Source: Marinobacter algicola DG893 (GTDB lineage: Bacteria > Pseudomonadota > Gammaproteobacteria > Pseudomonadales > Oleiphilaceae). From it: DNA of 64,000 nt. Below are positions 16,402 through 25,568 of this stretch, in pieces. How positions within the stretch are numbered: position 1 is the first letter of the stretch; the number at the start of each line of letters is the position of its first letter. The position numbers and the translations under genes are program-made. The notes beneath the pieces are model-generated. The model searched no databases. It was not told where the DNA came from and was given only the letters and a program-made list of their open reading frames with translations. The stretch covers positions 186,001-250,000 of the forward strand of contig NZ_ABCP01000001.1 in assembly GCF_000170835.1 (NCBI RefSeq), written 5' to 3'.

Positions 16402-17514
16402 TCAGGATACCGTCTGCTGGCCCAGGGTTGCACTGATCACTTTGTAATATTTCTTTTGCAGCTCACTAAGTCGCCAATCTCCAGGCCTACAAGTCTCCGG
16501 TGGTTGATGTATTAAGCGGCTTAGTAGGCCGGCCGCGGCGTCAGCCTCCGCCGCTGGATTATCCACGTGACTGGCATAGCGTTGCGCCGCCGGCAGGTAT
16601 TCCGGGTAGGCCAGCCGGTCCGGCGCCAATGCCACGCATCCAGATGCCATGGCCTCCAATACCGACAGCCCCTGGAAATCATGCAGAGCCGTTGAGATGG
16701 CCACATCGGCTTCGCCCAGCAAACGGTCGTAATCCGCCCTGCTCTGCAGGTATCCCCAGTTCACTATGCGCTCCCGGTGTCGCTCACGTATACCACCGAA
16801 TGCCTCGGGCTCCTTGCGAAACTGCTCCCCTACCACACTCAACCGGAAGTCCTGGCCGGCGTCGGCAAGCGAATCCAGCAACAGAGACAGCCGGTCTGGC
16901 GCCTTGTCGTATTCCCAGCGGTGATTCCACAGGATGTGAGGGCGCTGAGCGTTGATTGGTTTCGTTCTTTCAACAAACAGGCGGTCTTCGATCGGCACGG
17001 GAACTACCTGGGATTTCCTGCCAATACCATCCAACAGGCCATCGGGTAGCCCGTCCGGCATCATTTCCAGGAAGCGGCGAGCGCCGTCCAGGAAGCTGTC
17101 TCGGTTCCACGCGCTGTTGAACAGCACTTTATCCGCAGCAACGGCACTGTAAAGATTGACGATTTTGGGCTCGGCGCTGGCATGCTGCCGGCCGGAATCC
17201 GGATAGGCAAACTGGTTCTCATGCATGTAGAGAATCGTGGGCGTGCGCGCCAGATGAGGATGAAACCCCTTCAGGGACGCCAGATCCACCATGGATGTCA
17301 CGATCAGCAGATCATAGTGGGCCTTCAGTGCCGGCTCCTGCAACCAGGTCAGTGCATTGCCGCGAATCCGCCAGCGGAAGAACCGGGGCGGGAGCGCCAG
17401 TACTTCCCAATCGAAATCAGGCTGGCTGGACACCAGTTGTTCACGCCAGCGCTGGTGGCTACCGGCGTCGTAGGCGGACAATAATAGAATGCGGGGCTGG
17501 GCTGTCGATGGCAT
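16402..17514 (-). CDS. DUF3524 glycosyltransferase (tRNA-queuosine mannosyltransferase-like)
   Basis: 370 residues. The N-terminal half is the DUF3524/QTMAN_N domain: ILLLSAYDAGSHQRWRE, LPPRFFRWRIRGN, YDLLIVTSMVDLASLKG and YMHENQFAYP. The C-terminal half is a GT-B Rossmann lobe with LWNHRWEYDKAPD and the donor-binding stretch ALHDFQGLSVLEAMASG. The animal homologue mannosylates queuosine in tRNA-Asp. What bacterial members do is less clear. The gene lies 15 bp behind the glucosylglycerate phosphorylase gene, so it shares the osmolyte operon; a role on glucosylglycerate-like acceptors is an alternative to tRNA modification. The ribosome-binding site is weak. Confidence 0.85.
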   Translation of the reverse strand: MPSTAQPRILLLSAYDAGSHQRWREQLVSSQPDFDWEVLALPPRFFRWRIRGNALTWLQEPALKAHYDLLIVTSMVDLASLKGFHPHLARTPTILYMHENQFAYPDSGRQHASAEPKIVNLYSAVAADKVLFNSAWNRDSFLDGARRFLEMMPDGLPDGLLDGIGRKSQVVPVPIEDRLFVERTKPINAQRPHILWNHRWEYDKAPDRLSLLLDSLADAGQDFRLSVVGEQFRKEPEAFGGIRERHRERIVNWGYLQSRADYDRLLGEADVAISTALHDFQGLSVLEAMASGCVALAPDRLAYPEYLPAAQRYASHVDNPAAEADAAAGLLSRLIHQPPETCRPGDWRLSELQKKYYKVISATLGQQTVS

Positions 17515-17529
17515 CCGCGCATTCTGCCA

Positions 17530-19260
17530 TCATTCCCGGTTCGACAACCACACACTTTGATAGGGCTTGAGGGTCAGGCTGCCAGACAGGTCGTCAATCT
17601 TCAGGCCGGAGATCAGGTCCTGCCATTGATCGGTTCCTATCAGGTTAATGTCACCCAGGGAAACCTGCTGGACCTCATCGGTGATGTTGTGAATGCAGAA
17701 GATCGACTGGTCACGACGCATACTCTGGCGCCAGAAGCCGAAAAGCTGCAAGCCGAGGTGGAGGGTGAACTGGGTGGCATTGGGGTGGAAGGCGGGCTGC
17801 TTGCGGCGAATGGCAATCAGGCGCTTGAGCTCGGTGAACACGTTGTGATGATGGCTCAGCGGGTCCGCTAACTCTGCTTCCAAAGTGTCCAGGTTCCACT
17901 GCCCTCGGTTAATGGAACGCAGGCGACCGGTATTCTCAACCCGCTCATGGTCGTTCTCAGTGCCCAGCAGGCTGTGGATGTAGAATGCAGGAATCCCTTC
18001 CAGCGCCAGCATAACGGTGTGGGCGCAAATAAAACGTTGCAACTGCCAATCATCAGCGCCTCCCTCCGCTGTTCCCTTCAAGGCGTCAAACAACGCCACG
18101 TTCATTTCATAGGGCTGATCCTTGCCATCTGGCGTGCGCCGATAGGAGACTTTACCGCCGAAGGATTCCATGGTGTTAATCAGCCGTAGCTTCTCTTCTT
18201 CCGTCAACAGGCCGTCCGTTGGGCGCAGGCCTACGCCATCGTGGGAGGCAATGAAGTTAAGGTAGGTGGTGCCCATCTGCGCCGGCGGCATGCTCATCAG
18301 CCAGGTTTTCAGATGGCGGCAGTTGCCGGTGACCAGAGTGTTGATCAGCAACGGTGGCAGGGAGAAGTTGTAGATCACGTGGGCTTCGTTGGCATTGCCG
18401 AAGTAGGTCAGATTCTCACGGTTGGGAACGTTGGTTTCCGTAATGACAACGCTCTCTGGGGTGTGGTGTTCGATCAACAGGCGCAGGATCTTGATCAGTT
18501 CATGGGTTTGTTGCAGATGGATCGACGACGTACCGACCTCTTTCCATAGAAAAGCCACCGCATCGAGCCGGAAAATGGTCACGCCCCGCTCCAGATAATA
18601 ACGGATGATACCCACAAACTCGTTCAGCACCTGAGGATTTGCGAAGTTCAGGTCCACCTGGTCTTCACTGAAGGTACACCATACGTAACGTTCACCGTCT
18701 TCTGTCTGAACGGCGTTCAGCAAGGGGGATGTGCGGGGCCGAACCACAGCGCTCAGGTCGTCTGAAGGCCTGGCCTCGAAGAAGTAGTCCTTTCCAGGAT
18801 CGATCCGTTTCCGGAAGTTCTCGAACCAGCGGCTGCGGGCCGACATGTGGTTGATAACCAGGTCCGCCATCAATTTGTAGTCGCCGGCAATACGCTCAAT
18901 GTCTTCCCAGTCTCCATGGGATTCATTGACCGCCAGATAGTCCATCACAGAGAAACCGTCGTCTGAGCTGTATGGGAAAAACGGCAGGATATGCACAGCA
19001 GACACAGTGTCTTTCAGGCAGTCGTCAAGAAACCGGTTGAGTGTCTGAAGTGGCTTCTCACCAGTGCGCTGGACGGTGTCCGCGTAGGTAATCAACATGA
19101 CATCGGCTTCGTCCCAGTTATTCTGGTGGGCCGGGGGCGCCGAAGTATCCCTAGCCAGCGCCATGGTTTCGAGCAATTGATCTGCAAGAAGGCCCGTATC
19201 CGTTGCCGGGTAAACCACATCCAGCATCGTGGCGAGCTTGTGATGCAGGGTGTTGCTCAT
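17530..19260 (-). CDS. GH13_18 phosphorylase, probable glucosylglycerate phosphorylase
   Basis: 576 residues in the sucrose-phosphorylase subfamily. Catalytic residues by motif: nucleophile D233 (IFRLDAVAF), acid/base E275 (VVITETNVP), transition-state Asp D341 (IASHDGVG); DLVINH marks region I. The stretch [16 protein letters not shown] looks more like the glucosylglycerate phosphorylase group than true sucrose phosphorylases. Expected reaction: glucosylglycerate plus phosphate to glucose-1-phosphate plus glycerate. Placement one base after the synthase gene (TAG C ATG), with GAGGAG ten bases upstream, supports this and fixes the start at 19260; the frame is open further upstream but that part is antisense-like sequence within gpgS. 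Sucrose as substrate cannot be excluded. Confidence 0.85.
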   Translation of the reverse strand: MSNTLHHKLATMLDVVYPATDTGLLADQLLETMALARDTSAPPAHQNNWDEADVMLITYADTVQRTGEKPLQTLNRFLDDCLKDTVSAVHILPFFPYSSDDGFSVMDYLAVNESHGDWEDIERIAGDYKLMADLVINHMSARSRWFENFRKRIDPGKDYFFEARPSDDLSAVVRPRTSPLLNAVQTEDGERYVWCTFSEDQVDLNFANPQVLNEFVGIIRYYLERGVTIFRLDAVAFLWKEVGTSSIHLQQTHELIKILRLLIEHHTPESVVITETNVPNRENLTYFGNANEAHVIYNFSLPPLLINTLVTGNCRHLKTWLMSMPPAQMGTTYLNFIASHDGVGLRPTDGLLTEEEKLRLINTMESFGGKVSYRRTPDGKDQPYEMNVALFDALKGTAEGGADDWQLQRFICAHTVMLALEGIPAFYIHSLLGTENDHERVENTGRLRSINRGQWNLDTLEAELADPLSHHHNVFTELKRLIAIRRKQPAFHPNATQFTLHLGLQLFGFWRQSMRRDQSIFCIHNITDEVQQVSLGDINLIGTDQWQDLISGLKIDDLSGSLTLKPYQSVWLSNRE

Positions 19261-19261
19261 G

Positions 19262-20482
19262 CTACCGATACTCCTCGTTGTCCAACTCCACAGCCTCCAG
19301 AAGCTGCTGCTTGATATCCGGAATGGCACTGGTGACGCGATTCCAGCTCGGAATAAACGGTGTGTCCATGGGGTTGTCCAGAAAGTAGGCCCCTGCCCGC
19401 ATGACATTCTGGGCAAACAACTCCACCGCTTTTTCTTCCTTGTGCCGGTCAAAGCTCAGGCCGTTAATCACCGCATCGCTCTGGTAGGTTTCGACAAAGT
19501 CGAGGGCAATGCGGAAATAGGCCGCCTTGATGGTGCGGAATTTTTCGTTGGAGAAGATTTCGCCATTGGTGGCCAGCTTGCGAAACAGGGCCTTGCTGAT
19601 GTCCGTGCTCATTTTGGAGAGGCCGCGACTGGCGTCCTCCGGCGACAACTCCTGATGTTTATGATCGTAGGTGTCAGCGATATCCACCTGGCACAAGCGA
19701 TTGGTGGCGTAGTTGCGCTTCATCTCCGAAAGCACGCCCACTTCCAGCCCCCAGTCACTGGGAATGCGCAGGTCGTTGATGACGTCGGTCCGGAACGAGA
19801 ACTCCCCTGCCAGGGGATACCGGTAGCTGTCGAGATAATCCAGGAAGTCGCTGGGGCCGCACACTTTCTTCAGCGCACGAATCAGTGGTGTGACCAGCAG
19901 ACGGCTGACTCGGCCGTTCATTTTCCCATCCGCTACCCGGGCGTAGTAGCCTTTGCAGAACATGTAATTAAAACCTGGATTGGCCACAGGATAGATAAGC
20001 CTTGCCACCAGATCACGGGAATAGGTCAGGATGTCACAATCGTGAAGGGCTACCGATTTGCTCTTGCCCGAGGCGAGCACGTAACCAAAGCAATACCAGA
20101 CATTCCTCCCCTTCCCCATCTCTGTGGGTGCCAGGTTCTGCTCCCGCAGTTGCAAGTCCAGCGCTTTCAGTCGGGGGCCGTCGTTCCAGAGCACACGCAC
20201 ATGCTGGGGCAGTTCGGAGAAGTATTCCAGGGCATGCCGATATTCCTGCTCGTTGGCGCGATCAAGGCCGATGACGATCTGCTCGAGATACGGCACCTTG
20301 GCAAGTTCTTTGACAATGTTCTTGAGGGCCGGGCCTTCAAGCTCTGAATACAGGGATGGCAACACCAGCGACATCGGTCGCTCCTTGCGGAACGCCATGA
20401 GCTCCCGCTCCAACTCTTCCACCGGACGGCGGCACAGGTTATGAAGGGTTGTAATGATGCCGTTCTGGTAAAAGTCGCCCAT
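19262..20482 (-). CDS. gpgS: Glucosyl-3-phosphoglycerate synthase (GT81)
   Basis: 406-residue GT-A transferase that joins glucose from a nucleotide sugar to 3-phosphoglycerate. Motifs: [14 protein letters not shown] at the N-terminus, [33 protein letters not shown], and the metal-binding DCD at 148-150 followed by ILTY. AGGAG eight bases before the ATG supports the start. It sits between the phosphatase and phosphorylase genes of the same pathway, which supports glucose rather than mannose as the transferred sugar. Donor preference (GDP- or UDP-glucose) cannot be read from the sequence. Confidence 0.9.
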   Translation of the reverse strand: MGDFYQNGIITTLHNLCRRPVEELERELMAFRKERPMSLVLPSLYSELEGPALKNIVKELAKVPYLEQIVIGLDRANEQEYRHALEYFSELPQHVRVLWNDGPRLKALDLQLREQNLAPTEMGKGRNVWYCFGYVLASGKSKSVALHDCDILTYSRDLVARLIYPVANPGFNYMFCKGYYARVADGKMNGRVSRLLVTPLIRALKKVCGPSDFLDYLDSYRYPLAGEFSFRTDVINDLRIPSDWGLEVGVLSEMKRNYATNRLCQVDIADTYDHKHQELSPEDASRGLSKMSTDISKALFRKLATNGEIFSNEKFRTIKAAYFRIALDFVETYQSDAVINGLSFDRHKEEKAVELFAQNVMRAGAYFLDNPMDTPFIPSWNRVTSAIPDIKQQLLEAVELDNEEYR

Positions 20483-20511
20483 GGCGGCTCTCCTGTGGTT
20501 AGTACCCGGTT

Positions 20512-21315
20512 TCAGTAACCGTACTCAATCAGAAGATTCAGCACGCATTCGTTCCACCCCGCCGGACCGGCCTTAATGGACCTTATTGCCCGGCTCTGGG
20601 ATGGCAGGGATACGCTCTCTGAGTGGACGCCCCGAACGATAACCGCGATATCGGCTTCCTCCAGCATGTGTTGGTCGTTGGGGCTGTCGCCCAGTGCAAT
20701 GGCAACCAACCGATCCTGCTCAAAGTGTTCCCTGTACTTGCCCAGCAAAAAACGGACCCCATCGGCTTTATCGAAGGTGCCCATGGCATGAAGAAAGCGC
20801 CCGCCCTGAACCAGCCGGCAGTCATGCTCACCCAGTTTCTGACGAAATCTGGCCAGCGAATCCTCGTCTCCCTGCCACAGCAACGGTTCTGTACCGGCGC
20901 GGTCCTTCGCCAGCTCGGCCTCAGATTCAGAGAGTTTGGCGTGCCCGGCCAGCTCGGACGGGCTCATATCCGCGAAACTGCGAAACTGGAAACCCTCAGC
21001 CCGACATTCCTTCAACAGTGCTAACACCTCCTCCCTGGGTGCCCCAAAACTCTGCACTTGCTCAGGGCCCGGCCCAAAACAGTTCGCAGGGATGATAACG
21101 GCGGCGCCGTTTTCAACAATGAAGGGCGCCGTGTTTCCCAGTTGCTCTCGCACCATCCGTATCTCTCCAGCGGTTTTACTGGAATTGAGCACCACCGGGA
21201 TGTTCGATGCCGCCAGCCGCTCAAGCGCTGGCTTCGCTGGCGACCAGTCGTAACTGTTGTGGTCCAGAAGCGTGCCGTCCAGATCGGAAAACAGGAGCAG
21301 TCGGGGTTTGGGCAT
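20512..21315 (-). CDS. HAD-IIB phosphatase, glucosyl-3-phosphoglycerate phosphatase (MpgP family)
   Basis: 267 residues. The HAD nucleophile motif FSDLDGTLLD is at the N-terminus, motif II region is VVLNSSKTAGEI, and the C-terminal metal motif is IALGDSPNDQHML, so the fold is a cap-type HAD-IIB phosphatase of the mannosyl-3-phosphoglycerate phosphatase family. In this operon the expected job is to remove the phosphate from glucosyl-3-phosphoglycerate to yield the osmolyte glucosylglycerate. GAGG upstream of ATG 21315 supports the start. It is 11 bp after the kinase gene and 29 bp before gpgS. Confidence 0.88.
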   Translation of the reverse strand: MPKPRLLLFSDLDGTLLDHNSYDWSPAKPALERLAASNIPVVLNSSKTAGEIRMVREQLGNTAPFIVENGAAVIIPANCFGPGPEQVQSFGAPREEVLALLKECRAEGFQFRSFADMSPSELAGHAKLSESEAELAKDRAGTEPLLWQGDEDSLARFRQKLGEHDCRLVQGGRFLHAMGTFDKADGVRFLLGKYREHFEQDRLVAIALGDSPNDQHMLEEADIAVIVRGVHSESVSLPSQSRAIRSIKAGPAGWNECVLNLLIEYGY

Positions 21316-21326
21316 GGCAATGTCCT

Positions 21327-22274
21327 CTACTGGCGCTGACGGATCAGCGGTTCACCGAAACTGTGGTCTTCACCGACATTGATCACACAATCGGCGCGGG
21401 CCGGCATTTCTTGCAGGCTGGCGCGGGTGATCCGCTCGTAGTGCATGATGAATCGGGCAATCTCCTCATGGCTCATGATGCGTAACTCGTTTTCAGTCCC
21501 TTCATAAAAAACGCCCTCTTTTGGTGCGACCCAAGAACGATCCCGCAACTTCTGCTCCTGTAGGGTGCGCCATGCCAGCACACACTCCATGGAGGGAGCG
21601 CGCAGCATAATCAGACTGTCAAACTGGCTGAAAAACCGGCCATACTCGCCTTTCAGGCAGCTATTGACGTTTCGACGCCACAGGCCTTCAAGATCCTCAG
21701 ACCGCTCCAGCTCGTTGACCGGCTCCATCAATTCCTCTTCGCTACCCGCAGGCGCGGCTCCCACACACCAGCCTTCCAGCAGGATGATGTCGGCCCCGCC
21801 CGTGAACACAGGCCATTGCGCTTTCGGGTAACGGTCGTCCCGGGACTTATCAAACGCCGGAATGGCGGTTTCCGTGTCCTGGTGGGCGGCTTTCAGTTGG
21901 TCAATAACGTTCTGCCCCAGTGCCAGGTCGTGGGTGCCGGGAACTCCCCGGGTTATGAACAGCGGGTGGATTTCACTTGCTCGCTGTTCCCGCTCTGCAC
22001 GGGTGAGATAGAGATCGTCGAGGGAAAAGCTGGCTGTTGGGATTCGATAATGATTGGTCAACAGTTCCCGAAGGAACAGAGTCAGCGTGGACTTTCCAGT
22101 GCCCTGGGCGCCATGGATGCCAATGATGATAGGCTCTTTTCGGGCCTGCTTGAGGCTGTAAAGGTGTTGGGCCAAGGGTAGTATGGTTTTTTTGACGGTG
22201 TCAGCGTAGGAATCGGGAAGGGATTCCTGTTTGATCAATGTACGGATGGTGTTGGTCAATTCGGGTGAAGACAC
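21327..22274 (-). CDS. D-glycerate kinase, plant GLYK-like P-loop kinase
   Basis: 315 residues from a GTG at 22274. A P-loop GIHGAQGTGKST (about 52-63), FSLDDLYLTRAERE, RGVPGTHDLALG, FDKSRDDRYP and ILLEGWCVGA match the phosphoribulokinase-like D-glycerate 3-kinases. It would convert glycerate set free by the phosphorylase back to 3-phosphoglycerate, the acceptor of the next enzyme, closing the cycle. There is no ATG near the expected N-terminus. A TTG further upstream in frame would start inside the divergent selO region and lengthen the protein with uncharacteristic Lys/Pro/His-rich sequence, so GTG is preferred. It is first in the operon. Confidence 0.83.
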   Translation of the reverse strand: MSSPELTNTIRTLIKQESLPDSYADTVKKTILPLAQHLYSLKQARKEPIIIGIHGAQGTGKSTLTLFLRELLTNHYRIPTASFSLDDLYLTRAEREQRASEIHPLFITRGVPGTHDLALGQNVIDQLKAAHQDTETAIPAFDKSRDDRYPKAQWPVFTGGADIILLEGWCVGAAPAGSEEELMEPVNELERSEDLEGLWRRNVNSCLKGEYGRFFSQFDSLIMLRAPSMECVLAWRTLQEQKLRDRSWVAPKEGVFYEGTENELRIMSHEEIARFIMHYERITRASLQEMPARADCVINVGEDHSFGEPLIRQRQ

Positions 22275-22330
22275 GGTTGACGGTTTCCCTTTTGGTTTGT
22301 GTTGGGATTTGCAGGTTTTGTACCAATTGG

Positions 22331-22336
22331 AGTATA
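22331..22336 (-). promoter_or_regulatory. Possible -10 element for the glucosylglycerate operon
   Basis: On the minus strand the hexamer reads TATACT, about 57 bases ahead of the GTG start of the glycerate kinase gene. No good -35 box was found at the usual distance, so this might be an activator-dependent or stress-sigma promoter. It lies in the 115-bp divergent spacer shared with selO. It supports the downstream GTG start. Confidence 0.35.
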
Positions 22337-22389
22337 GGCGGTGGTTTTTGGGTTTGTGGGCAAACGGGGTTGTCTGGGACACTGATGCA

Positions 22390-23844
22390 ATGAGCAGCAA
22401 TCATTTTAAAGTCGAACATCGCTATCTTGAGCTACCGGACAGTTTTTATACCCGGGTTCAGCCAACGCCGCTGAAAGACGCACGGATGGTGTGTTTTAAC
22501 CACGAACTGGCCAAGACGATGGGTTTTCATGCGCAGAACCCTGCGGACTGGACCGGCATCGGTGCCGGAACGGAATTGCTGGAAGGAATGGACCCGGTGG
22601 CGATGAAATACACCGGGCACCAGTTCGGAATGTATAACCCGGACCTGGGCGATGGCCGTGGGCTACTGTTATGGGAGACGGTGGGCCCTGATGGCCGACG
22701 CTGGGACTGGCACCTGAAGGGAGCAGGAATGACGCCCTATTCCCGGTTCGGGGACGGCAAGGCAGTGCTGCGATCCACGATCCGGGAATACCTGTGCAGT
22801 GAGGCCATGGCGGCGCTGGGGATTCCTACGACGCGGGCGTTGTTCATGGTAAGTGCGAAAGACCCCGTGCGGCGAGAATCGATTGAGACGGCGGCGGCCC
22901 TGGTGCGAGTGGCGGAAACGCACATCCGCTTCGGGCATTTCGAGTTTGCAGCGCATCATGAGGGCGAACAGGCCCTGAAAACGCTGATTGAGCACGTGAT
23001 TGCCCTGCACTTCCCTCACCTGATCAGTCTGCCGGAAGATGAACGCTACCAGCGCTGGTATGTGGAGGTCGTCGAGCGCACGGCGCGGATGATTGCCGAC
23101 TGGCAGGCCGTGGGGTTCTGCCACGGGGTGATGAACAGCGACAACATGTCGATTATCGGGGATACCTTTGACTACGGCCCCTACGCCTTCCTGGACGATT
23201 TCGACGCCGGTTACATCTGCAATCATACCGACAAGGGCGGACGTTACGCCTACAATCGCCAACCCAACACCGGGTTCGTGAACTGTCAGTACCTGGCGAA
23301 TGCCCTGCTTCCTGTAATGAACGAGGACGATGTACGGCGTGGATTAAGGCGTTACGAGATTGCCTACAACGAACGCTTTCTACAGAACATGCGGGACAAG
23401 CTGGGGCTGGCCCAGGAAGACGAATCCGACCTCAGCCTGATCATGGACACCTTCAGCATGCTGCACGAGCACCATATAGACTACACGCTGTTTTTCCGGG
23501 GATTGTCCAATCTGACATCCAAAGGCTCTTCGCCAATCCGCGACCTGTTTGTAGACCGCAGTGTGGCGGATGATTGGATCGAGCGGTATGAACAGCGCCT
23601 GCAATCCGAAACCCGCGCCCATGACGAGCGGGAATACCATATGCGCAAGGTGAACCCGAAGTACATTCTGAGGAACTATCTTGCGCAGCAGGTGATTCTG
23701 GAAGCACAGAACGGCGATTATGAGCCGATGAAAGAGTTGCTGGAGGTGCTTAAAAAACCATTCGACGAACAGCCGGAATTCGAACAATACTCAGCGCCGC
23801 CCCCGGATTGGGGGAAGCACCTGAGTATCAGTTGTTCTTCGTGA
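22390..23844 (+). CDS. selO: Protein adenylyltransferase SelO (YdiU)
   Basis: 484 residues, a pseudokinase-fold enzyme that transfers AMP from ATP to Ser/Thr/Tyr residues of proteins in redox stress. Conserved stretches: GDGRGLLLWETVG, HLKGAGMTPYSRFGDG, VLRSTIREYLCSEAM, HGVMNSDNMSI and the metal-binding DYGPYAFLDDFD. The C-terminus ends SCSS; its cysteine takes the place of the selenocysteine third from the end in eukaryotic SelO. ATG 22390 begins at the family N-terminus although the frame is open upstream. It is divergent from the glucosylglycerate operon and nearly abuts the convergent fumarase gene (13 bp). Confidence 0.95.
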   Translation: MSSNHFKVEHRYLELPDSFYTRVQPTPLKDARMVCFNHELAKTMGFHAQNPADWTGIGAGTELLEGMDPVAMKYTGHQFGMYNPDLGDGRGLLLWETVGPDGRRWDWHLKGAGMTPYSRFGDGKAVLRSTIREYLCSEAMAALGIPTTRALFMVSAKDPVRRESIETAAALVRVAETHIRFGHFEFAAHHEGEQALKTLIEHVIALHFPHLISLPEDERYQRWYVEVVERTARMIADWQAVGFCHGVMNSDNMSIIGDTFDYGPYAFLDDFDAGYICNHTDKGGRYAYNRQPNTGFVNCQYLANALLPVMNEDDVRRGLRRYEIAYNERFLQNMRDKLGLAQEDESDLSLIMDTFSMLHEHHIDYTLFFRGLSNLTSKGSSPIRDLFVDRSVADDWIERYEQRLQSETRAHDEREYHMRKVNPKYILRNYLAQQVILEAQNGDYEPMKELLEVLKKPFDEQPEFEQYSAPPPDWGKHLSISCSS

Positions 23845-23857
23845 GTTCGAGCGAGGA

Positions 23858-25372
23858 TCACACCGCCTTGGCGGTGATGATCTTCTCATGCCACTCGGCG
23901 GGACCAGTCTGGTGAACCGAAGAGCCCTTGGAATCCACCGCAACGGTTACCGGCATGTCTTCCACCTCAAACTCATAGATGGCTTCCATACCCAGTTCTT
24001 CGAAGGCAACCACTTCTGCGTGCTTGATGGCTTTGGAAACCAGGTAGGCGGAGCCGCCAACGGCCATCAGGTAGACCGCACCGAACTCGCGGATTGCATC
24101 AATGGCCACCTGACCGCGCTCGGCCTTGCCGATCATGCCGGTAAGGCCGGTTTTCTCCAGCATGGTGCGGGTGAACTTGTCCATGCGGGTAGCGGTGGTG
24201 GGGCCTGCGGGACCAACCACTTCCTCGCGCACCGGGTCGACCGGGCCGACGTAATAGATGAAACGGCCTTTCAGGTCCACCGGCAGCTCTTCACCGCGCT
24301 CGATCATGTCCACCATCTTCTTGTGGGCAGCGTCGCGGCCAGTCAGCATCTTGCCGGAGAGCAGCACGGTCTCGCCCGGTTTCCAGTCTTTCACGTCTTC
24401 CGGTGTGACCGTATCCAGGTTGACACGACGCACGCTGTCGCCCACTTCCCAAGTGATTTCCGGCCAGTCTTCCAGGCTTGGCGGAGTTTGCAATGAAGGG
24501 CCCGAGCCATCCAGAACGAAGTGTGCGTGACGGGTGGCCGCGCAGTTGGGAATGATCGCCACCGGCTTGTTGGCGGCATGGGTCGGGTAGTCTTTCACCT
24601 TCACATCCAGAACCGTGGTCAGGCCGCCGAGTCCCTGGGCACCAATACCCAGCTCATTCACCTTGTCGAACAGTTCCAGACGTAGCTCCTCGGAACGATT
24701 GGAGGCACCACGGGCCTGCAGGTCATGGATATCGATCGGGTCCAACAGCGACTCCTTGGCCAATTCCATTGCTTTTTCGGCGGTGCCGCCAACACCAATA
24801 CCCAACATACCCGGCGGGCACCAGCCCGCGCCCATCTGCGGCACCATTTTCAGCACCCAGTCCACCACCGAATCCGATGGGTTCAGCATGGCGAATTTCG
24901 ACTTGGCCTCGGAACCACCGCCTTTCGCAGCCACATGCACATCCACGGTATTACCCGGCACAATCTTGTAGTGGATGATGGCAGGTGTGTTGTCCTTGGT
25001 ATTGGTGCGCTTGCCGTCCGGATCGGCCAGGATAGAGGCACGCAGCACATTGTCCGGGTGCATGTAGGCCCGGCGAACGCCCTCATTGATGATATCGTCC
25101 AGCGCCATGTCGGCGTCCCATTGCACATCCATACCGACCGTCACAAAAACGGTAACGATACCAGTGTCCTGGCACAGTGGCCGCTTGCCTTGAGCACACA
25201 TGCGGGAGTTAATCAGAATCTGCGCCATGGCATCCTTGGCCGCCTGGGACTCTTCCTTCTTGTAGGCTTCGTGCACAGCCTGAATAAAGTCTTTCGGATG
25301 GTAATAGGAGATGAACTGCAGCGCGTCCGCTACGCTCTCGATCAGGTCGTCCTGGCGGATTACGGTGGTCAT
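23858..25372 (-). CDS. Fumarate hydratase class I ([4Fe-4S])
   Basis: 504 residues. Interconverts fumarate and malate in the TCA cycle. Both halves are in one chain: the alpha part with RPLCQDTGIVTVFV, the middle WCPPGMLGIGVGG, and the beta part with DKFTRTMLEKTGLTGMIGKAERG. The three cluster cysteines are C67, C185 and C277 (IPNCAATRH), so an oxygen-sensitive iron-sulfur enzyme is expected. Length agrees with FumA/FumB-type fumarases. The start ATG yields the usual N-terminus. It faces selO tail-to-tail with no strong terminator between. Confidence 0.95.
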   Translation of the reverse strand: MTTVIRQDDLIESVADALQFISYYHPKDFIQAVHEAYKKEESQAAKDAMAQILINSRMCAQGKRPLCQDTGIVTVFVTVGMDVQWDADMALDDIINEGVRRAYMHPDNVLRASILADPDGKRTNTKDNTPAIIHYKIVPGNTVDVHVAAKGGGSEAKSKFAMLNPSDSVVDWVLKMVPQMGAGWCPPGMLGIGVGGTAEKAMELAKESLLDPIDIHDLQARGASNRSEELRLELFDKVNELGIGAQGLGGLTTVLDVKVKDYPTHAANKPVAIIPNCAATRHAHFVLDGSGPSLQTPPSLEDWPEITWEVGDSVRRVNLDTVTPEDVKDWKPGETVLLSGKMLTGRDAAHKKMVDMIERGEELPVDLKGRFIYYVGPVDPVREEVVGPAGPTTATRMDKFTRTMLEKTGLTGMIGKAERGQVAIDAIREFGAVYLMAVGGSAYLVSKAIKHAEVVAFEELGMEAIYEFEVEDMPVTVAVDSKGSSVHQTGPAEWHEKIITAKAV

Positions 25373-25568
25373 AGGCGTCTCATCAGGTCTGGTTTGTCTA
25401 GTTAGGGGTTATAAACTTGTCGAATAAAGGAAGCGGGAAGTTTACCAGAAAATCCAAAACCGAGGGACCAACCCCGGCGCGAAGGTTTTTAACGACAAAG
25501 TTGCCTAAACGGGCACGAAAAAATGTAACATCGCGGGTATCTTCGACATAAAAACAGCAGGAGACACC

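Noticed and set aside
19261..19452. Upstream extension of the GH13_18 phosphorylase
   Set aside because: These 64 residues lie inside the gpgS coding sequence in another frame; a proper SD and start are found at 19260.
19250..20347. 365-residue plus-strand frame opposite gpgS
   Set aside because: Antisense to a gene with strong catalytic motifs; the predicted protein has no recognisable domain.
22275..22400. Upstream extension of the glycerate kinase to a TTG
   Set aside because: The added residues are low-complexity and unlike the family, the TTG overlaps selO, and a TATACT element lies between.
23861..23876. CACCGCC/GGCGGTG stem at the fumarase 3' end as terminator
   Set aside because: It lies within the fumarase coding sequence, has a two-base loop and no T-tract.
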